Positions 46,163 to 54,885 of a stretch of 64,000 bases of DNA are shown here, piece after piece (the first letter of the stretch is position 1; each line of letters begins with the position of its first letter). The notes under the pieces were generated by a model that worked only from the letters and a program-made list of their open reading frames with translations, did no database searches and was not told the origin of the DNA. Made by a program: the position numbers and the translations under genes. Source of the DNA: Microbaculum marinisediminis (GTDB lineage: Bacteria; Pseudomonadota; Alphaproteobacteria; Rhizobiales; Tepidamorphaceae); NCBI RefSeq assembly GCF_025397915.1, contig NZ_JALIDZ010000015.1, forward strand, positions 1 through 64,000, read 5' to 3'.

Positions 46163-47515
46163 TTGGCGCAGCACATCTATCATCCGGCGGCCTTCGATCC
46201 GTCCCGACCCGTCGGCAGCTACTGGGATGCGACCGCCGAACCGCTGACGGTCGACACGCCTGCACTGTCGGGGGACGAAACCTGCGAGGTTGCCGTCATC
46301 GGGGCCGGATACACGGGCCTGTCGGCGGCGCTGCATCTGGCCCGCGACCATGGCGTCGATGTGCGCGTTCTGGAAAAGGCACATCCGGGTTGGGGCGCGT
46401 CGGGACGAAACGGCGGTTTCTGCTGTCTGGGCGGAACCAAGGTGTCGCATTCGACGCTGGTGAAGCGCCATGGCGACGCCGAGGCGCGACGGTTCTCCGC
46501 CGCCCAGCGCGAGGCGATCGCGCTCGTTCGGGACCTGTCCGAAAGCGAAGGCTTCGACGTCGAGGCGAGCGGCGACGGCGACATCGAAGTCGCCCATGAC
46601 AAGGGCGCGGTGCGGGATCTGGAGGCCACCGTCGCGCACATCCGCGACGTGCACGGCGTCGACTGCACGCTCTATCGCAAGGCCGAGCTCAGGCGGGCCG
46701 GTATGGTGATGGAGGGGGCGGAAGCAGCGCTGCACCTTCCGCTCGGTTTCGGCCTACATCCGATGAAATACGCCCGCGGCCTTGCCGCCGCGACGGTGAA
46801 TCGTGGCGCCGGGGTGCACGGCCAAAGCCCGGTCGAGGCGTGGCAGAAGACGGACGGCTGGCATGTGCTGTCGACGCCGGGCGGGCGTTTGCGGGCGAAG
46901 ACGGTGATCGTGGCGACCAACGGCTACACGGCGGAGGATCTGCATCCCGGCTTGACCGGCCGTGTGCTGCCCGCCCTGTCGAACGTCATCACCACGCGGC
47001 CGTTGACCGAGGCCGAGCGCGAGGCGCAGGGCTGGACGACCCATGCGATGGCGTATGACAGCCGCAATCTGCTGCACTATTTCCGTTTGCTGCCGGACGG
47101 GCGTTTCCTGCTCGGCGCGCGCGGCGGCGTGTCTGCGGCTCCCGACGGAACGGAGCGGATGCAGGACGACATGCGCAAGCGGCTCGCGCGCATGTTTCCC
47201 GCCTGGGCCGATGTCGAAATCAGCCATTTCTGGCGCGGCTTCGTGTGCATGACGGCCGATCTCGTGCCCCACGTCGCCCGGTTGCCCGACGACGGCAGCG
47301 TCATCCACGCGCTGGGTTATCACGGCAATGGCGTCGCGATGGGAACCTGGTCGGGCCGGGCCGCGGCGCGGCTCGCGGTTCGCGACAAGCCCGACCACGA
47401 GATCGTGCCGGCGGCGGCCGGCCAGCCCCTGCCACGCTTTCCGCTGCCGGGCCTGAGGCCGCTTTATCTGCGTGGGGCCTACGTCGCCTATTGGCTGATG
47501 GACGAAGTTCTCTAG
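46163..47515 (+). CDS. FAD-dependent oxidoreductase (DAO family) inside the phosphonate locus
   Basis: 450 residues. The dinucleotide-binding motif is VAVIGAGYTGLSAALHLA (about residues 44-61), with GWGASGRNGGFCCLGG following, as in gamma-glutamylputrescine and glycine oxidase relatives; the C-terminal FAD contact is in ALGYHGNGVAMGTWSGR. It oxidises an amine or amino acid in most relatives. A TTG start is used (46163), supported by GGGAGAGCGGG and the absence of an earlier Met. It is divergent from phnC. By position it may process an aminophosphonate or N-methylated amine, but this is inference. Confidence 0.88.
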   Translation: MAQHIYHPAAFDPSRPVGSYWDATAEPLTVDTPALSGDETCEVAVIGAGYTGLSAALHLARDHGVDVRVLEKAHPGWGASGRNGGFCCLGGTKVSHSTLVKRHGDAEARRFSAAQREAIALVRDLSESEGFDVEASGDGDIEVAHDKGAVRDLEATVAHIRDVHGVDCTLYRKAELRRAGMVMEGAEAALHLPLGFGLHPMKYARGLAAATVNRGAGVHGQSPVEAWQKTDGWHVLSTPGGRLRAKTVIVATNGYTAEDLHPGLTGRVLPALSNVITTRPLTEAEREAQGWTTHAMAYDSRNLLHYFRLLPDGRFLLGARGGVSAAPDGTERMQDDMRKRLARMFPAWADVEISHFWRGFVCMTADLVPHVARLPDDGSVIHALGYHGNGVAMGTWSGRAAARLAVRDKPDHEIVPAAAGQPLPRFPLPGLRPLYLRGAYVAYWLMDEVL

Positions 47516-47556
47516 GCTGCGGCCGATTTTCTCAACGACGAGCGGAACCGGGTACC

Positions 47557-48321
47557 ATGTACGACGCATATATCCTCTGCGGCACGCCGCGAACGGGAAG
47601 CACGCTGCTGTGCGGCCTGCTCGCGTCGACACAGGCGGCGGGGGATCCGGACTCGTTCTACAGCCGCCGGTTCATGCCGGCGTGGGCGGAGGAGTGGGGT
47701 CTGCCGAGCCCGGATTCGATGGCCGAGAGGGACTACGACATCACCTATCTCGCAGCGGCGATCGAAGTCGGGAAGGGTGGAACGGCCATCTTCGGGCTTC
47801 GGCTGATGCGCGAGAACCTCGACGACCTGTCGGCGATCCTCGACCGGATCCATCCCGGCCTGCCGTCCGACGCGGCGCGGTTCGAGCGGGCCTTCGGCAA
47901 GACGCTCTACATCCATCTGTCGCGCGAGAACAAGCTCGCCCAGGCGGTCTCCCTGGTGAAGGCGCAGCAGACCGGTCTCTGGCATATCGCGCCCGATGGA
48001 AGCGAGTTGGAGCGGCTCGCTCCGCCGCAGGACCCTGTCTACGATTTCGAACGGATCAGACAGGAACTCGCCGAGCTCGAAAGCCACGATACGGCGTGGA
48101 ACACGTGGTTCGCGGCGCAGGGCATCACCCCGGTGCGGATCGGCTACGAGCGCCTGTCGGCCGATCCCGCTGCGGCGCTGGTGCGCCTCTGTGAAGCGCT
48201 CGGGATCGCGGCGCCGCATATCGCGGACGTCAAGCCCGGCGTGGCGAAACTCTCCGACGAGACGAGCCTTGAATGGATGCGCCGCTACCGCGCAGATCTC
48301 GCGGCTGTCGCCCGGTCCTAG
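47557..48321 (+). CDS. Stf0-type sulfotransferase
   Basis: 254 residues. The 5'-phosphosulfate loop [18 protein letters not shown] (about residues 7-24) and the Stf0-like segments [20 protein letters not shown] and [20 protein letters not shown] are clear. The C-terminus contains [19 protein letters not shown], the nucleotide-binding helix. Relatives sulfate trehalose or lipids from PAPS. It lies 41 bp after the FAD gene on the same strand, the two forming an insertion of opposite polarity between phnC and the phnGHIJKL genes. Its stop (TAG) shares the palindrome CTAG with the stop of the convergent transferase gene. Confidence 0.88.
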   Translation: MYDAYILCGTPRTGSTLLCGLLASTQAAGDPDSFYSRRFMPAWAEEWGLPSPDSMAERDYDITYLAAAIEVGKGGTAIFGLRLMRENLDDLSAILDRIHPGLPSDAARFERAFGKTLYIHLSRENKLAQAVSLVKAQQTGLWHIAPDGSELERLAPPQDPVYDFERIRQELAELESHDTAWNTWFAAQGITPVRIGYERLSADPAAALVRLCEALGIAAPHIADVKPGVAKLSDETSLEWMRRYRADLAAVARS

Positions 48322-48950
48322 GCGCTTTGCGCGGCCTCGACTTCGTAGCGGTCGAGGAAGGCTTCGGCGTCGAGCGTTCGGAAGTCCTCGAGCGCGGTGC
48401 GCAGCCGCGCGTGCGGCCAGTCCCACCAGGCGAGCCGGTCCATGCGGTTGCCGATCTCCTCGGGGAACCGCCAGCGGATGAACTTCGCCGGCACGCCGCC
48501 GACGATCGCATAGGCCGGCACGCCCTTCGAAACCACCGCGCCGGCGCCGATCACCGCGCCGTTGCCGATCGAGACGCCCGGCAGGATGGTCACGCCGTGT
48601 CCCAGCCAGACATCGTGGCCGATGGTCACCGCGTTGTCGCGGCGCCAGTCGAAGAACGCGGTCTCGGTGCCGGCATCGTCGAAATAGTCGGCGGCGCGAT
48701 AGGTGAAGTGATGCAGGGTGGCGCGCCACACCGGATGGTTGGTGGCGTTGATGCGGGCGTGGCTGGCGATATTGACGAACTTGCCGATCCGCGCCGCCCA
48801 GATCTCGCACTCGCGCATCATGTAGGAATAGTCGCCGACCGTGCTTTCGCTCACATGGCAGCGCTCGGCGATCTCGGTATAGCGGCCGAGGGCGGAGTCG
48901 GTGACGATGGCGCTCTCGTGGACCAGCGCCTTTTCGGAGAGGCGGGGCAT
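48318..48950 (-). CDS. Phosphonate-locus hexapeptide-repeat (DapH/LbetaH) transferase
   Basis: 210 residues. The left-handed beta-helix hexapeptide pattern is seen in [20 protein letters not shown] and [20 protein letters not shown], with an N-terminal [20 protein letters not shown]. This is the transferase regularly encoded with C-P lyase genes (TIGR03308-type); the acyl acceptor is unknown. Start: the ATG at 48950 has GAGG at 8 nt, while the ATG at 48956 is too close to it. It follows phnL by 10 bp. Confidence 0.9.
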   Translation of the reverse strand: MPRLSEKALVHESAIVTDSALGRYTEIAERCHVSESTVGDYSYMMRECEIWAARIGKFVNIASHARINATNHPVWRATLHHFTYRAADYFDDAGTETAFFDWRRDNAVTIGHDVWLGHGVTILPGVSIGNGAVIGAGAVVSKGVPAYAIVGGVPAKFIRWRFPEEIGNRMDRLAWWDWPHARLRTALEDFRTLDAEAFLDRYEVEAAQSA

Positions 48951-48960
48951 CGCCATGTCC

Positions 48961-49650
48961 TCACGTGAAGGCCTGAACGTCGACGCAGTGGTCGGCGACC
49001 GCGTCGCGGACGATTGCATCGTGGAAGATACCGAGAACCGCGGTGCCGGCCTTCTTTCGCTCGTCGATCAGTTCGACCACGATGTCGCGATTGGTGGCGT
49101 CGAGCGAGGCGGTCGGCTCGTCGAGGATCAGAATCGGCCGCTGGGCGACGAGGCCGCGGGCGATATTGACGCGCTGCTGCTCGCCGCCGGAGAAGGTTGC
49201 CGGCGGCAACGACCACAGGCGTTCGGGCAGGTTGAGCCGGGCAAGCAGCGTCGCCGCGCGGTCCCGCGCCTCGGCGGGCGAGGTGCCGAGCGAACGAAGC
49301 GGCTCGGCGACCACGTCGATGGCGGGCACGCGCGGCACCGCCCGCAGGAACTGGCTGACATAGCTGATGGTGCGGAGCCTCAGGTCGATCACCCGGCGTG
49401 GCGGGGCCGAGGCCATGTCGAAGATGCGCGCGCCGTCGACCACCAGGATCTGGCCCTCATCGGCGACGTAGTTGCCGTAGATCATCCGCAGGATCGTGCT
49501 CTTGCCGGTGCCGGAGGGGCCGGTGAGGGCGACACATTCGCCCTCCTTCACCGCGAGCTCGACGCCGCGCAGGACGGGGATTTCGATGCCGTCCTGCAGG
49601 TGCATGACGAAGGTCTTGCCGACGCCGGAGAGACACAAACGCATGGTCAT
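48961..49650 (-). CDS. phnL: C-P lyase component PhnL (ABC-type ATPase)
   Basis: 229 residues. Walker A is [18 protein letters not shown], signature [15 protein letters not shown], Walker [14 protein letters not shown]. The PhnL-specific region [20 protein letters not shown] is present. It acts with PhnI, PhnG and PhnH in forming the ribosyl phosphonate triphosphate; it is not a transporter ATPase. It lies 10 bp from phnK. Confidence 0.96.
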   Translation of the reverse strand: MTMRLCLSGVGKTFVMHLQDGIEIPVLRGVELAVKEGECVALTGPSGTGKSTILRMIYGNYVADEGQILVVDGARIFDMASAPPRRVIDLRLRTISYVSQFLRAVPRVPAIDVVAEPLRSLGTSPAEARDRAATLLARLNLPERLWSLPPATFSGGEQQRVNIARGLVAQRPILILDEPTASLDATNRDIVVELIDERKKAGTAVLGIFHDAIVRDAVADHCVDVQAFT

Positions 49651-49660
49651 GGGGTTTTCC

Positions 49661-50458
49661 TCACGGCTGCAGGACGGACGCGACCAGAAGCTGGGCGTAC
49701 GGGGTGCGGGGGTCGTCGAGAACCTGATCGGTGAGGCCGCTCTCGATGACCGTGCCGCGGCGCATCACCATCAGCCGGTGCGAGATCATGCGCGCGACCG
49801 CCAGATCGTGGGTGACGACGATCGCCGCGAGGCCCAGGTCGGCGACGAGGCCGCGCAGCAGGTCGAGCAGGCGCGCCTGCACCGAGACGTCCAGGCCGCT
49901 GGTCGGCTCGTCCATGAAGACGAGGCGCGGGCCGGTGACCAGGTTGCGGGCGATCTGCAGGCGCTGGCGCATGCCGCCGGAAAAGGCGTCGGGGCGGTCG
50001 TCGATTCGGTCGGCGGCGATCTCGACCCTTCCCAGCCAGTCGAGCGCCTCCGCGCGGATGGCGCCGTAGTTGCGCGCGCCCACCGCCATCAGCCGCTCGC
50101 CGACATTGCCGCCGGCCGAGACCGTCATGCGCAGGCCGTCGCGGGCGTCCTGATGGACGAAACCCCAGTCGGTGCGGGCCAGAAAGCGCCGCTCCGCCTC
50201 GCTCATGGCGAAGATATTGCGCGCCTGGCCGTCGCGCATCCGGTACTCGACGACGCCGGCCGTCGGCGTCAGGCGCCCCGACAGGCAGTTCATCAAGGTG
50301 GTCTTGCCGGATCCGGATTCGCCGACGATCGCCAGCACCTCGCCGGGCCACAGTTCGAAGGACACGTCGTGACAGCCGATCCGGCTGCCATAGAAATGCG
50401 AGACGCCACTGGCGCGCAACAGCGGCAGGTCGTCGTCGATATCGCCTGGGTGAGTCAT
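49661..50458 (-). CDS. phnK: C-P lyase component PhnK (ABC-type ATPase)
   Basis: 265 residues. Walker A is IVGESGSGKTTLMNCLSG; the PhnK-type Q-loop DWGFVHQDARDGLRMTVSAG and signature FSGGMRQRLQIARNL are clear; Walker B LVFMDEPTSGLD. In E. coli PhnK binds the PhnGHIJ core through PhnJ. It starts one base after the phnJ stop (TGA-C-ATG on its strand). Confidence 0.96.
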   Translation of the reverse strand: MTHPGDIDDDLPLLRASGVSHFYGSRIGCHDVSFELWPGEVLAIVGESGSGKTTLMNCLSGRLTPTAGVVEYRMRDGQARNIFAMSEAERRFLARTDWGFVHQDARDGLRMTVSAGGNVGERLMAVGARNYGAIRAEALDWLGRVEIAADRIDDRPDAFSGGMRQRLQIARNLVTGPRLVFMDEPTSGLDVSVQARLLDLLRGLVADLGLAAIVVTHDLAVARMISHRLMVMRRGTVIESGLTDQVLDDPRTPYAQLLVASVLQP

Positions 50459-50459
50459 G

Positions 50460-51326
50460 TCAGGTCTCCGCGGGGATTTCGGCCCGCCGCTCCTCGCAAT
50501 GGTCGGAATCGGAACAGACGAACATGCGCCCGCCGGCGTCGTCGGTGACGATCTCGTCGAGGTAGACGCCGATCGAACCGCACAGCGCGCAGGGCTCGGA
50601 GAAGGTCTGGACCGCGAAGGGATGGTCCTCGAAGTCGAGGCTGTGCACGTCGGTGTGCGGGGGAAGTGCGTAGATGCGCTGCTCGCGGCCGGCGCCGAAC
50701 AGCATCAGCGCGTCGGACCGGTTCATCTTCGGATTGTCGAACTTGGGGATCGGCGAGGGGTCCATCACGTAGCGGCCGTCGACCAGCGCCGGATAGGCAT
50801 AGGTCGTGGCGATGTGGCCGTGGCGGGCGATGTCCTCGTACAGCTTGACGTGCATGATCCCGTATTCCTCGAGCGCGTGCATCTTGCGGGTCTCGGTCTC
50901 GCGCGGTTCGAGGAAGCGCAGCGGCTCCGGGATCGGCACCTGGAAGACGAGGATCTGGTCTTCGCCCAGGGGCCGCTCGGGGATGCGGTGGCGGGTCTGG
51001 ATGACGGTCGCATCGGCCGTGCGCGTCGTCGTCCTCACCCCGGCGGTGCGGGCGAAGAAGCCGCGGATCGCCACCGCGTTGGTGGTGTCGTCGGAGCCCT
51101 GGTCGATCACCTTCAGCGTGTCGTCGGGACCCAGGATCGCGGCGGTGACCTGCACGCCGCCGGTGCCCCAGCCGTAGGGCATCGGCATCTCGCGGCTGGC
51201 GAACGGAACCTGATAGCCGGGTATGGCGATGCCCTTCAGGATCGCCCGGCGGATCATACGCTTCGTCTGCTCGTCGAGATAGGCGAAGTTGTAGGCGGTA
51301 TCGGTCGTGGCGGCGTGCGCGTTCAT
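50460..51326 (-). CDS. phnJ: Alpha-D-ribose 1-methylphosphonate 5-phosphate C-P lyase PhnJ
   Basis: 288-residue radical SAM enzyme that breaks the carbon-phosphorus bond. All key residues are present by alignment to memory of the E. coli protein: Cys246, Cys249, Cys271 and Cys277 (EPCALCGS, FVCSDSDHC) for the Fe-S cluster and thiyl chemistry, and Gly37 (IPGYQVPF) corresponding to E. coli Gly32. Long stretches such as REMPMPYGWGTGGVQ and PSPIPKFDNPKM are characteristic. It overlaps phnI by 4 nt. Confidence 0.97.
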   Translation of the reverse strand: MNAHAATTDTAYNFAYLDEQTKRMIRRAILKGIAIPGYQVPFASREMPMPYGWGTGGVQVTAAILGPDDTLKVIDQGSDDTTNAVAIRGFFARTAGVRTTTRTADATVIQTRHRIPERPLGEDQILVFQVPIPEPLRFLEPRETETRKMHALEEYGIMHVKLYEDIARHGHIATTYAYPALVDGRYVMDPSPIPKFDNPKMNRSDALMLFGAGREQRIYALPPHTDVHSLDFEDHPFAVQTFSEPCALCGSIGVYLDEIVTDDAGGRMFVCSDSDHCEERRAEIPAET

Positions 51327-52444
51327 TCCGCGGCCTCCTGGTGTTCGGCGCCGATGTCCTCGCCGGTTTCGTCCGAATATGCCGCCGCTTCGCGGTGCAT
51401 TCGGCGGACGAGCTCCAGCTCGGCCTGGAAATCGACGTAATGGGGCAGTTTCAGGTGCTCGACGAAGCCGGTGGCGCGGATGTTATCGGCGTGCGACAGC
51501 ACGAATTCCTCGTCCTGTGCCGGCGCGGTCGGCTCCTCGCCGAGCTCGTTCCAGCGCAGCGCCCGGTCGACGAGCGCCATCGACATGGCCTTGCGCTCCG
51601 ACTGGCCGAAGACGAGGCCGTACCCGCGGGTGAACTGCGGCGGCGCCTTGGCCGAGCCCTTGAACTGGTTGACCATCTGGCACTCGGTGACGGTGATGCG
51701 GCCGATCGTGACCGGAAAGCCGAGCTCTTCGGGGATGACCTCGATTTCCACCTCGCCGATGCGGATCTCGCCGACGAAGGGATGCGACCGGGCGTAGCCA
51801 CGCTGGGTCGAATAGCCGAGGGCGAGCAGGAACCCCTCGTCACCGCGGGCGAGCCCCTGCAGGCGCAGGGAACGGTCGGCGGGGAATTCCAGCGGCTCGC
51901 GGGTCAGATCGCGCACCGGCGTATCCGGATCGGCCTCCGGATCCGGCTCGATCAGGCCTTCGCCGCCGAGCAGGTCGGTGACGCGGGGGATCGGGGCGTC
52001 GCTGGCGGCGGCGGTTTCCGGGGGCGGCGGCGCGGTGTCCTCGGCCAGCGCGGGCTCGAGCAGCCGGTGGGTGTAGTCGAAGGTGGGGCCGAGCAGCTGT
52101 CCGCCGGGCAGGTCCTTGTAGGTCGCGGAGATGCGGCGGCGAATGCGCATCCGGGCGGTGTCGACCGGTTCGGACGCGCCGAAGCGGGGCAGGGTGGTGC
52201 GATAGGCGCGGATCAGGAAAATCGCCTCGATCAGATCGCCGCGGGCCTGTTTCACCGCCAGCGCGGCGAGATCGCGGTCGTAGAGCGAGCCTTCCGCCAT
52301 CACCCGGTCGACGGCGAGGGCGAGCTGGCCGGCGATCTGATCGAGCGTGACATCCGGCACCGAGCGGTCGCCGCGCCGTTCGTCGGCGAGCAGCCGGTGG
52401 GCGTTGCGGATCGCCGATTCCCCACCCTTTACAGCGACATACAT
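51323..52444 (-). CDS. phnI: C-P lyase core subunit PhnI
   Basis: 373 residues. It opens with the PhnI-typical MYVAVKGGESAIRNAHRLLA and contains YSTQRGYARSHPFVGEIRIG, VTECQMVNQFKGSAKAPPQF and FTRGYGLVFGQSERKAMSMA. It acts as nucleosidase/transferase placing phosphonate on ribose of ATP with PhnG, PhnH and PhnL. A Pro/Ala-rich loop (about 140-165, DTAPPPPETAAASD) is longer than usual. It is 3 bp after phnH and overlaps phnJ by 4 nt. Confidence 0.97.
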   Translation of the reverse strand: MYVAVKGGESAIRNAHRLLADERRGDRSVPDVTLDQIAGQLALAVDRVMAEGSLYDRDLAALAVKQARGDLIEAIFLIRAYRTTLPRFGASEPVDTARMRIRRRISATYKDLPGGQLLGPTFDYTHRLLEPALAEDTAPPPPETAAASDAPIPRVTDLLGGEGLIEPDPEADPDTPVRDLTREPLEFPADRSLRLQGLARGDEGFLLALGYSTQRGYARSHPFVGEIRIGEVEIEVIPEELGFPVTIGRITVTECQMVNQFKGSAKAPPQFTRGYGLVFGQSERKAMSMALVDRALRWNELGEEPTAPAQDEEFVLSHADNIRATGFVEHLKLPHYVDFQAELELVRRMHREAAAYSDETGEDIGAEHQEAAE

Positions 52445-52447
52445 GAG

Positions 52448-53062
52448 TCAGGCTCCTTCTGTGCGGGTCGAGCGGGGCAGGGCGGAGAGGGTGTCGCCGC
52501 AGACGAAGACGAGGTCGACGCCGCGGGGAAACTGCGCGTGGTTGGCGCGAAGCTGATCGGCGAAGCCGACGGGAAGCGGGCCGGGCGCCAGCGTCGCCGT
52601 GGTCGCGATGCCGGGGCCGCGCAGGGTTATAAGGTTTTGATCTTTCAGGGTTTCGACGGCGACGATCAGCGTCGTCGAGCGGTCCGGATAGTCCGCCGTG
52701 CCCTGGCCGAAGGCCGACAGGGCGGGCATGCGGGCCGGGTCGGAGACGAGCGCGAAGGCGGCCTCGTCGGGCACCTGTGTGATCGGCGCGCCGGTATGGA
52801 AGCGCAGCCAGTCCGATACCGCTTGCGCGGCGGCGAGGTCGCGGTCGAGCCAGACCGGCGTTTCGTGGTCGAACAGGGTGAGCGCGAGCGCGCCGGCGGC
52901 CCGTGACAAGGGCGGTGGCGGGGCGGTTTTCGCTGTCAGTTCAACGACTTTCCCTGGACTCGCCATGGCGCTCATCACCCTGCGGAACACGGCCTGGGAG
53001 TCGAAGACCGGGTGTGCGAAACCGCCCGAGAGGGTTTCCGTCATTGCCGCGTGAGCCGTCAT
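52448..53062 (-). CDS. phnH: C-P lyase core subunit PhnH
   Basis: 204 residues. PhnH-type segments: HPVFDSQAVFRRVMSAMASP near the start, LFDHETPVWLDRDL and LRGPGIATTATLAPGPLP. A structural subunit of the PhnGHIJ complex. The start MTAHAAMTET overlaps the phnG stop (ATGA); longer in-frame starts lie inside phnG and are rejected. Confidence 0.95.
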   Translation of the reverse strand: MTAHAAMTETLSGGFAHPVFDSQAVFRRVMSAMASPGKVVELTAKTAPPPPLSRAAGALALTLFDHETPVWLDRDLAAAQAVSDWLRFHTGAPITQVPDEAAFALVSDPARMPALSAFGQGTADYPDRSTTLIVAVETLKDQNLITLRGPGIATTATLAPGPLPVGFADQLRANHAQFPRGVDLVFVCGDTLSALPRSTRTEGA

Positions 53063-53538
53063 GACTCGTCCTCGCCGCGCACCATGGTGAGAAAGTCGAC
53101 GCGGGTCGCCGCCGTGCGCTCGGCAACCGTGCTGTCCTCGGTCTCGCGGGCCCGGATCGCCGGTTCGACGACCGTTCTTTCCACCTCGGCGCGCCGGTCG
53201 CGGCGCTGCCACAGGGCGTCGAAAAGCGCGGCGAACCGGGCCTTTTCGGCGTCCCGGCCCATGATCCAGGCGAACCCGGCCTCGCCGCTGTCGAGCGAAA
53301 CCGCGCAGCGGGTGACGGTGACCTCGCCGAGGTTGAACGGGGCACCGCCGCCGCCGATGCGGCCGCGGACCATGACGAGCCCGGCTTCGGGCTTGCGCAG
53401 CCAGCCCCAGTCAGGGCGGGACTCGAGGCGGTTCCAGGCGGCTTCGAGGACGGCGCGGTCGGCGGACGCGACGGCGTCCATCGCCCTGCGCCGGGCCTCC
53501 TCGGATGGTCTGTTCTCGGTCGTCTCGGCCGTCGTCAT
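53059..53538 (-). CDS. phnG: C-P lyase core subunit PhnG
   Basis: 159 residues. Typical segments: PDWGWLRKPEAGLVMVRGRI, PFNLGEVTVTRCAVSLDSGE and GFAWIMGRDAEKARFAALFD. First gene of phnGHIJKL, starting 138 bp from the divergent regulator phnF with an operator-like palindrome between. The ATG at 53538 is preferred over an in-frame TTG four codons upstream. Confidence 0.95.
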   Translation of the reverse strand: MTTAETTENRPSEEARRRAMDAVASADRAVLEAAWNRLESRPDWGWLRKPEAGLVMVRGRIGGGGAPFNLGEVTVTRCAVSLDSGEAGFAWIMGRDAEKARFAALFDALWQRRDRRAEVERTVVEPAIRARETEDSTVAERTAATRVDFLTMVRGEDES

Positions 53539-53618
53539 GGTCGTTCTCAAGTCGCCTCGCGTCGTCTTCGGGCCCGCTCGCGGGCCCTCCGTCGTTTCGG
53601 CTGGACCCAGGATGCAAA

Positions 53619-53638
53619 GTTGTCTATTAATCTAGACA
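53619..53638. promoter_or_regulatory. PhnF operator candidate
   Basis: TTGTCTA (53619-53625), 6-bp spacer TTAATC, TAGACAA (53632-53638): perfect 7-bp inverted arms, 81 bp from phnG and 38 bp from phnF. GntR/HutC regulators bind palindromes of this size, and a TATAGAC-like core is reported for mycobacterial PhnF. It is the only such site in this intergenic region. Confidence 0.65.
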
Positions 53639-53675
53639 ATTGCATTGCCTTATAGCGACGGCAGGTGACGTCTCG

Positions 53676-54476
53676 ATGACGGATGCGACGACGGCTGAAA
53701 CGACCGGTTCGGGGACCAGTGCGGGGAGCGGCATCGACCCCGGGGCCGGCATCGGGGCGGCGCTGCGCGGCGAAGGCATCGCGCTGTGGCGCCGGATCGC
53801 CGACGTGCTGCGTCGCGAGATCGCCGCCGGCGCCCATCCGCCCGGGCAACGCATTCCCTCGGAGGCCGTCTTGGCCGAACGCTTCGGGGTCAACCGCCAC
53901 ACCGTGCGCCAGGCGATCGCGGCGCTGGCGCAGGACGGGCTGGTGAAGGCCGAGCGCGGGCGCGGCACCATCGTCACCAGCCGGCCCATCGACTACCCCA
54001 TCGGCGCGCGGACGCGGTTTTCGGAAATCGTCTCGGGGCAGGCGCGGGCGCCCTCGGGGCGGCTGGTCTCGGCGAGCGAGACCGAAGCCGATGTGGAGGT
54101 CGCCGCCGCGCTGGCGCTGCCACGCGGCGCGCGGGTGCTCCGACTCGATACCCTGAGCGCCGCCGACGGGGTGCCGCTCAACGTGGCGACGAGCTGGTTC
54201 CCCGCCGACCGGCTGCCGGGCTTCGTCGCGCACTACGCCGAAACCGGGTCGATCACCAAGGCGCTGCGGCGTTGCGGCATTTCCGACTACCGGCGCCGTG
54301 AGACGCGGGTGACGGCGCGGATCGCCGATCCGGAGGACGCGCTGGCGCTGCACCTGCCGCCGGGCAGCGCGCTGCTCGCCACCGAAAGCGTCAACACCGA
54401 TCCGGACGGCAAGCCGATCCAGTTTTCGCTGGCCCGCTTCGCCGCCGACCGGGTGCAGATCGTGGTCGAGAGCTGA
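53676..54476 (+). CDS. phnF: GntR/HutC-family phosphonate regulator PhnF
   Basis: 266 residues. After a low-complexity Thr/Gly/Ala N-terminus (1-40) there is a winged HTH (WRRIADVLRREIAAGAHPPG, PSEAVLAERFGVNRHTVRQA) and a UTRA ligand domain (about 115-266: GARTRFSEIVSGQARAPSGR, LPRGARVLRLDTLSAADGVP). PhnF represses phn genes until phosphonate or phosphate limitation relieves it. It is divergent from phnG, with a palindrome in between. The start MTDATTAET was chosen because upstream codons overlap the operator. Confidence 0.95.
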   Translation: MTDATTAETTGSGTSAGSGIDPGAGIGAALRGEGIALWRRIADVLRREIAAGAHPPGQRIPSEAVLAERFGVNRHTVRQAIAALAQDGLVKAERGRGTIVTSRPIDYPIGARTRFSEIVSGQARAPSGRLVSASETEADVEVAAALALPRGARVLRLDTLSAADGVPLNVATSWFPADRLPGFVAHYAETGSITKALRRCGISDYRRRETRVTARIADPEDALALHLPPGSALLATESVNTDPDGKPIQFSLARFAADRVQIVVES

Positions 54477-54518
54477 GGGGCGCCTAGTCGCGCGGCATCA
54501 TCGCGCGGATGGCCTGCA

Positions 54519-54612
54519 TGGGTCCCGGATCACGTCCGGGACACGCGGCTTTTCGGGGGGCACGGCGGTGCCAAACAGTACGGCGGCGTGCTCCGGACTT
54601 GATCCGGAGCCC
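54519..54612. repeat. Paired-palindrome intergenic repeat, copy 2
   Basis: GTCCCGGA-TCACG-TCCGGGAC (54522-54542) and CTCCGGA-CTTGA-TCCGGAG (54591-54609), separated by about 48 bp. Same composite as 24538-24628, including GGACAC-CGGCT-TTCG after the first palindrome and CCCA after the second. Confidence 0.82.
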
Positions 54613-54683
54613 AGGGGGCGAAGCTAGCCACCCGGTGCTCAAGCACTACGGCCATGGCCGTATCGTCGTGCCCCTCCATTCAC

Positions 54684-54754
54684 GTCATGCCCGGGCGCGA
54701 CCCGGGCATCTCGTGCCACACGCCCGGGATTGCCGGGTCAGGCCCGGCAATGAC
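54684..54754. repeat. Second palindromic repeat family, two adjacent hairpins
   Basis: ATGCCCGGG-CGCGA-CCCGGGCAT (54687-54709) and ATTGCCGGG-TCAGG-CCCGGCAAT (54729-54751), both 9-bp perfect stems with 5-nt loops, the whole bounded by GTC and GAC. Typical of the mobile-looking short palindromes of Hyphomicrobiales. With copy 2 of the other family it fills most of the 409-bp gap between phnF and the Leu dehydrogenase gene; no gene is seen there. Confidence 0.8.
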
Positions 54755-54885
54755 GTAGGTGGGTCGGGAGGCCGCTCGGGCGTTTGCCGGACCCGGATCG
54801 CAATACCCGCCGCGGCAGCCCCGCGCGGGCTGGCCAAATCCGCCGGTCCCGGTGCCCCCCGTTCCGGACGCAAGGCGGGTGGCGC

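Noticed and set aside
48318-48321. Shared CTAG stop codons of the sulfotransferase and transferase genes
   Set aside because: A palindromic TAG overlap between convergent genes is a curiosity of tight packing, without evidence of function.
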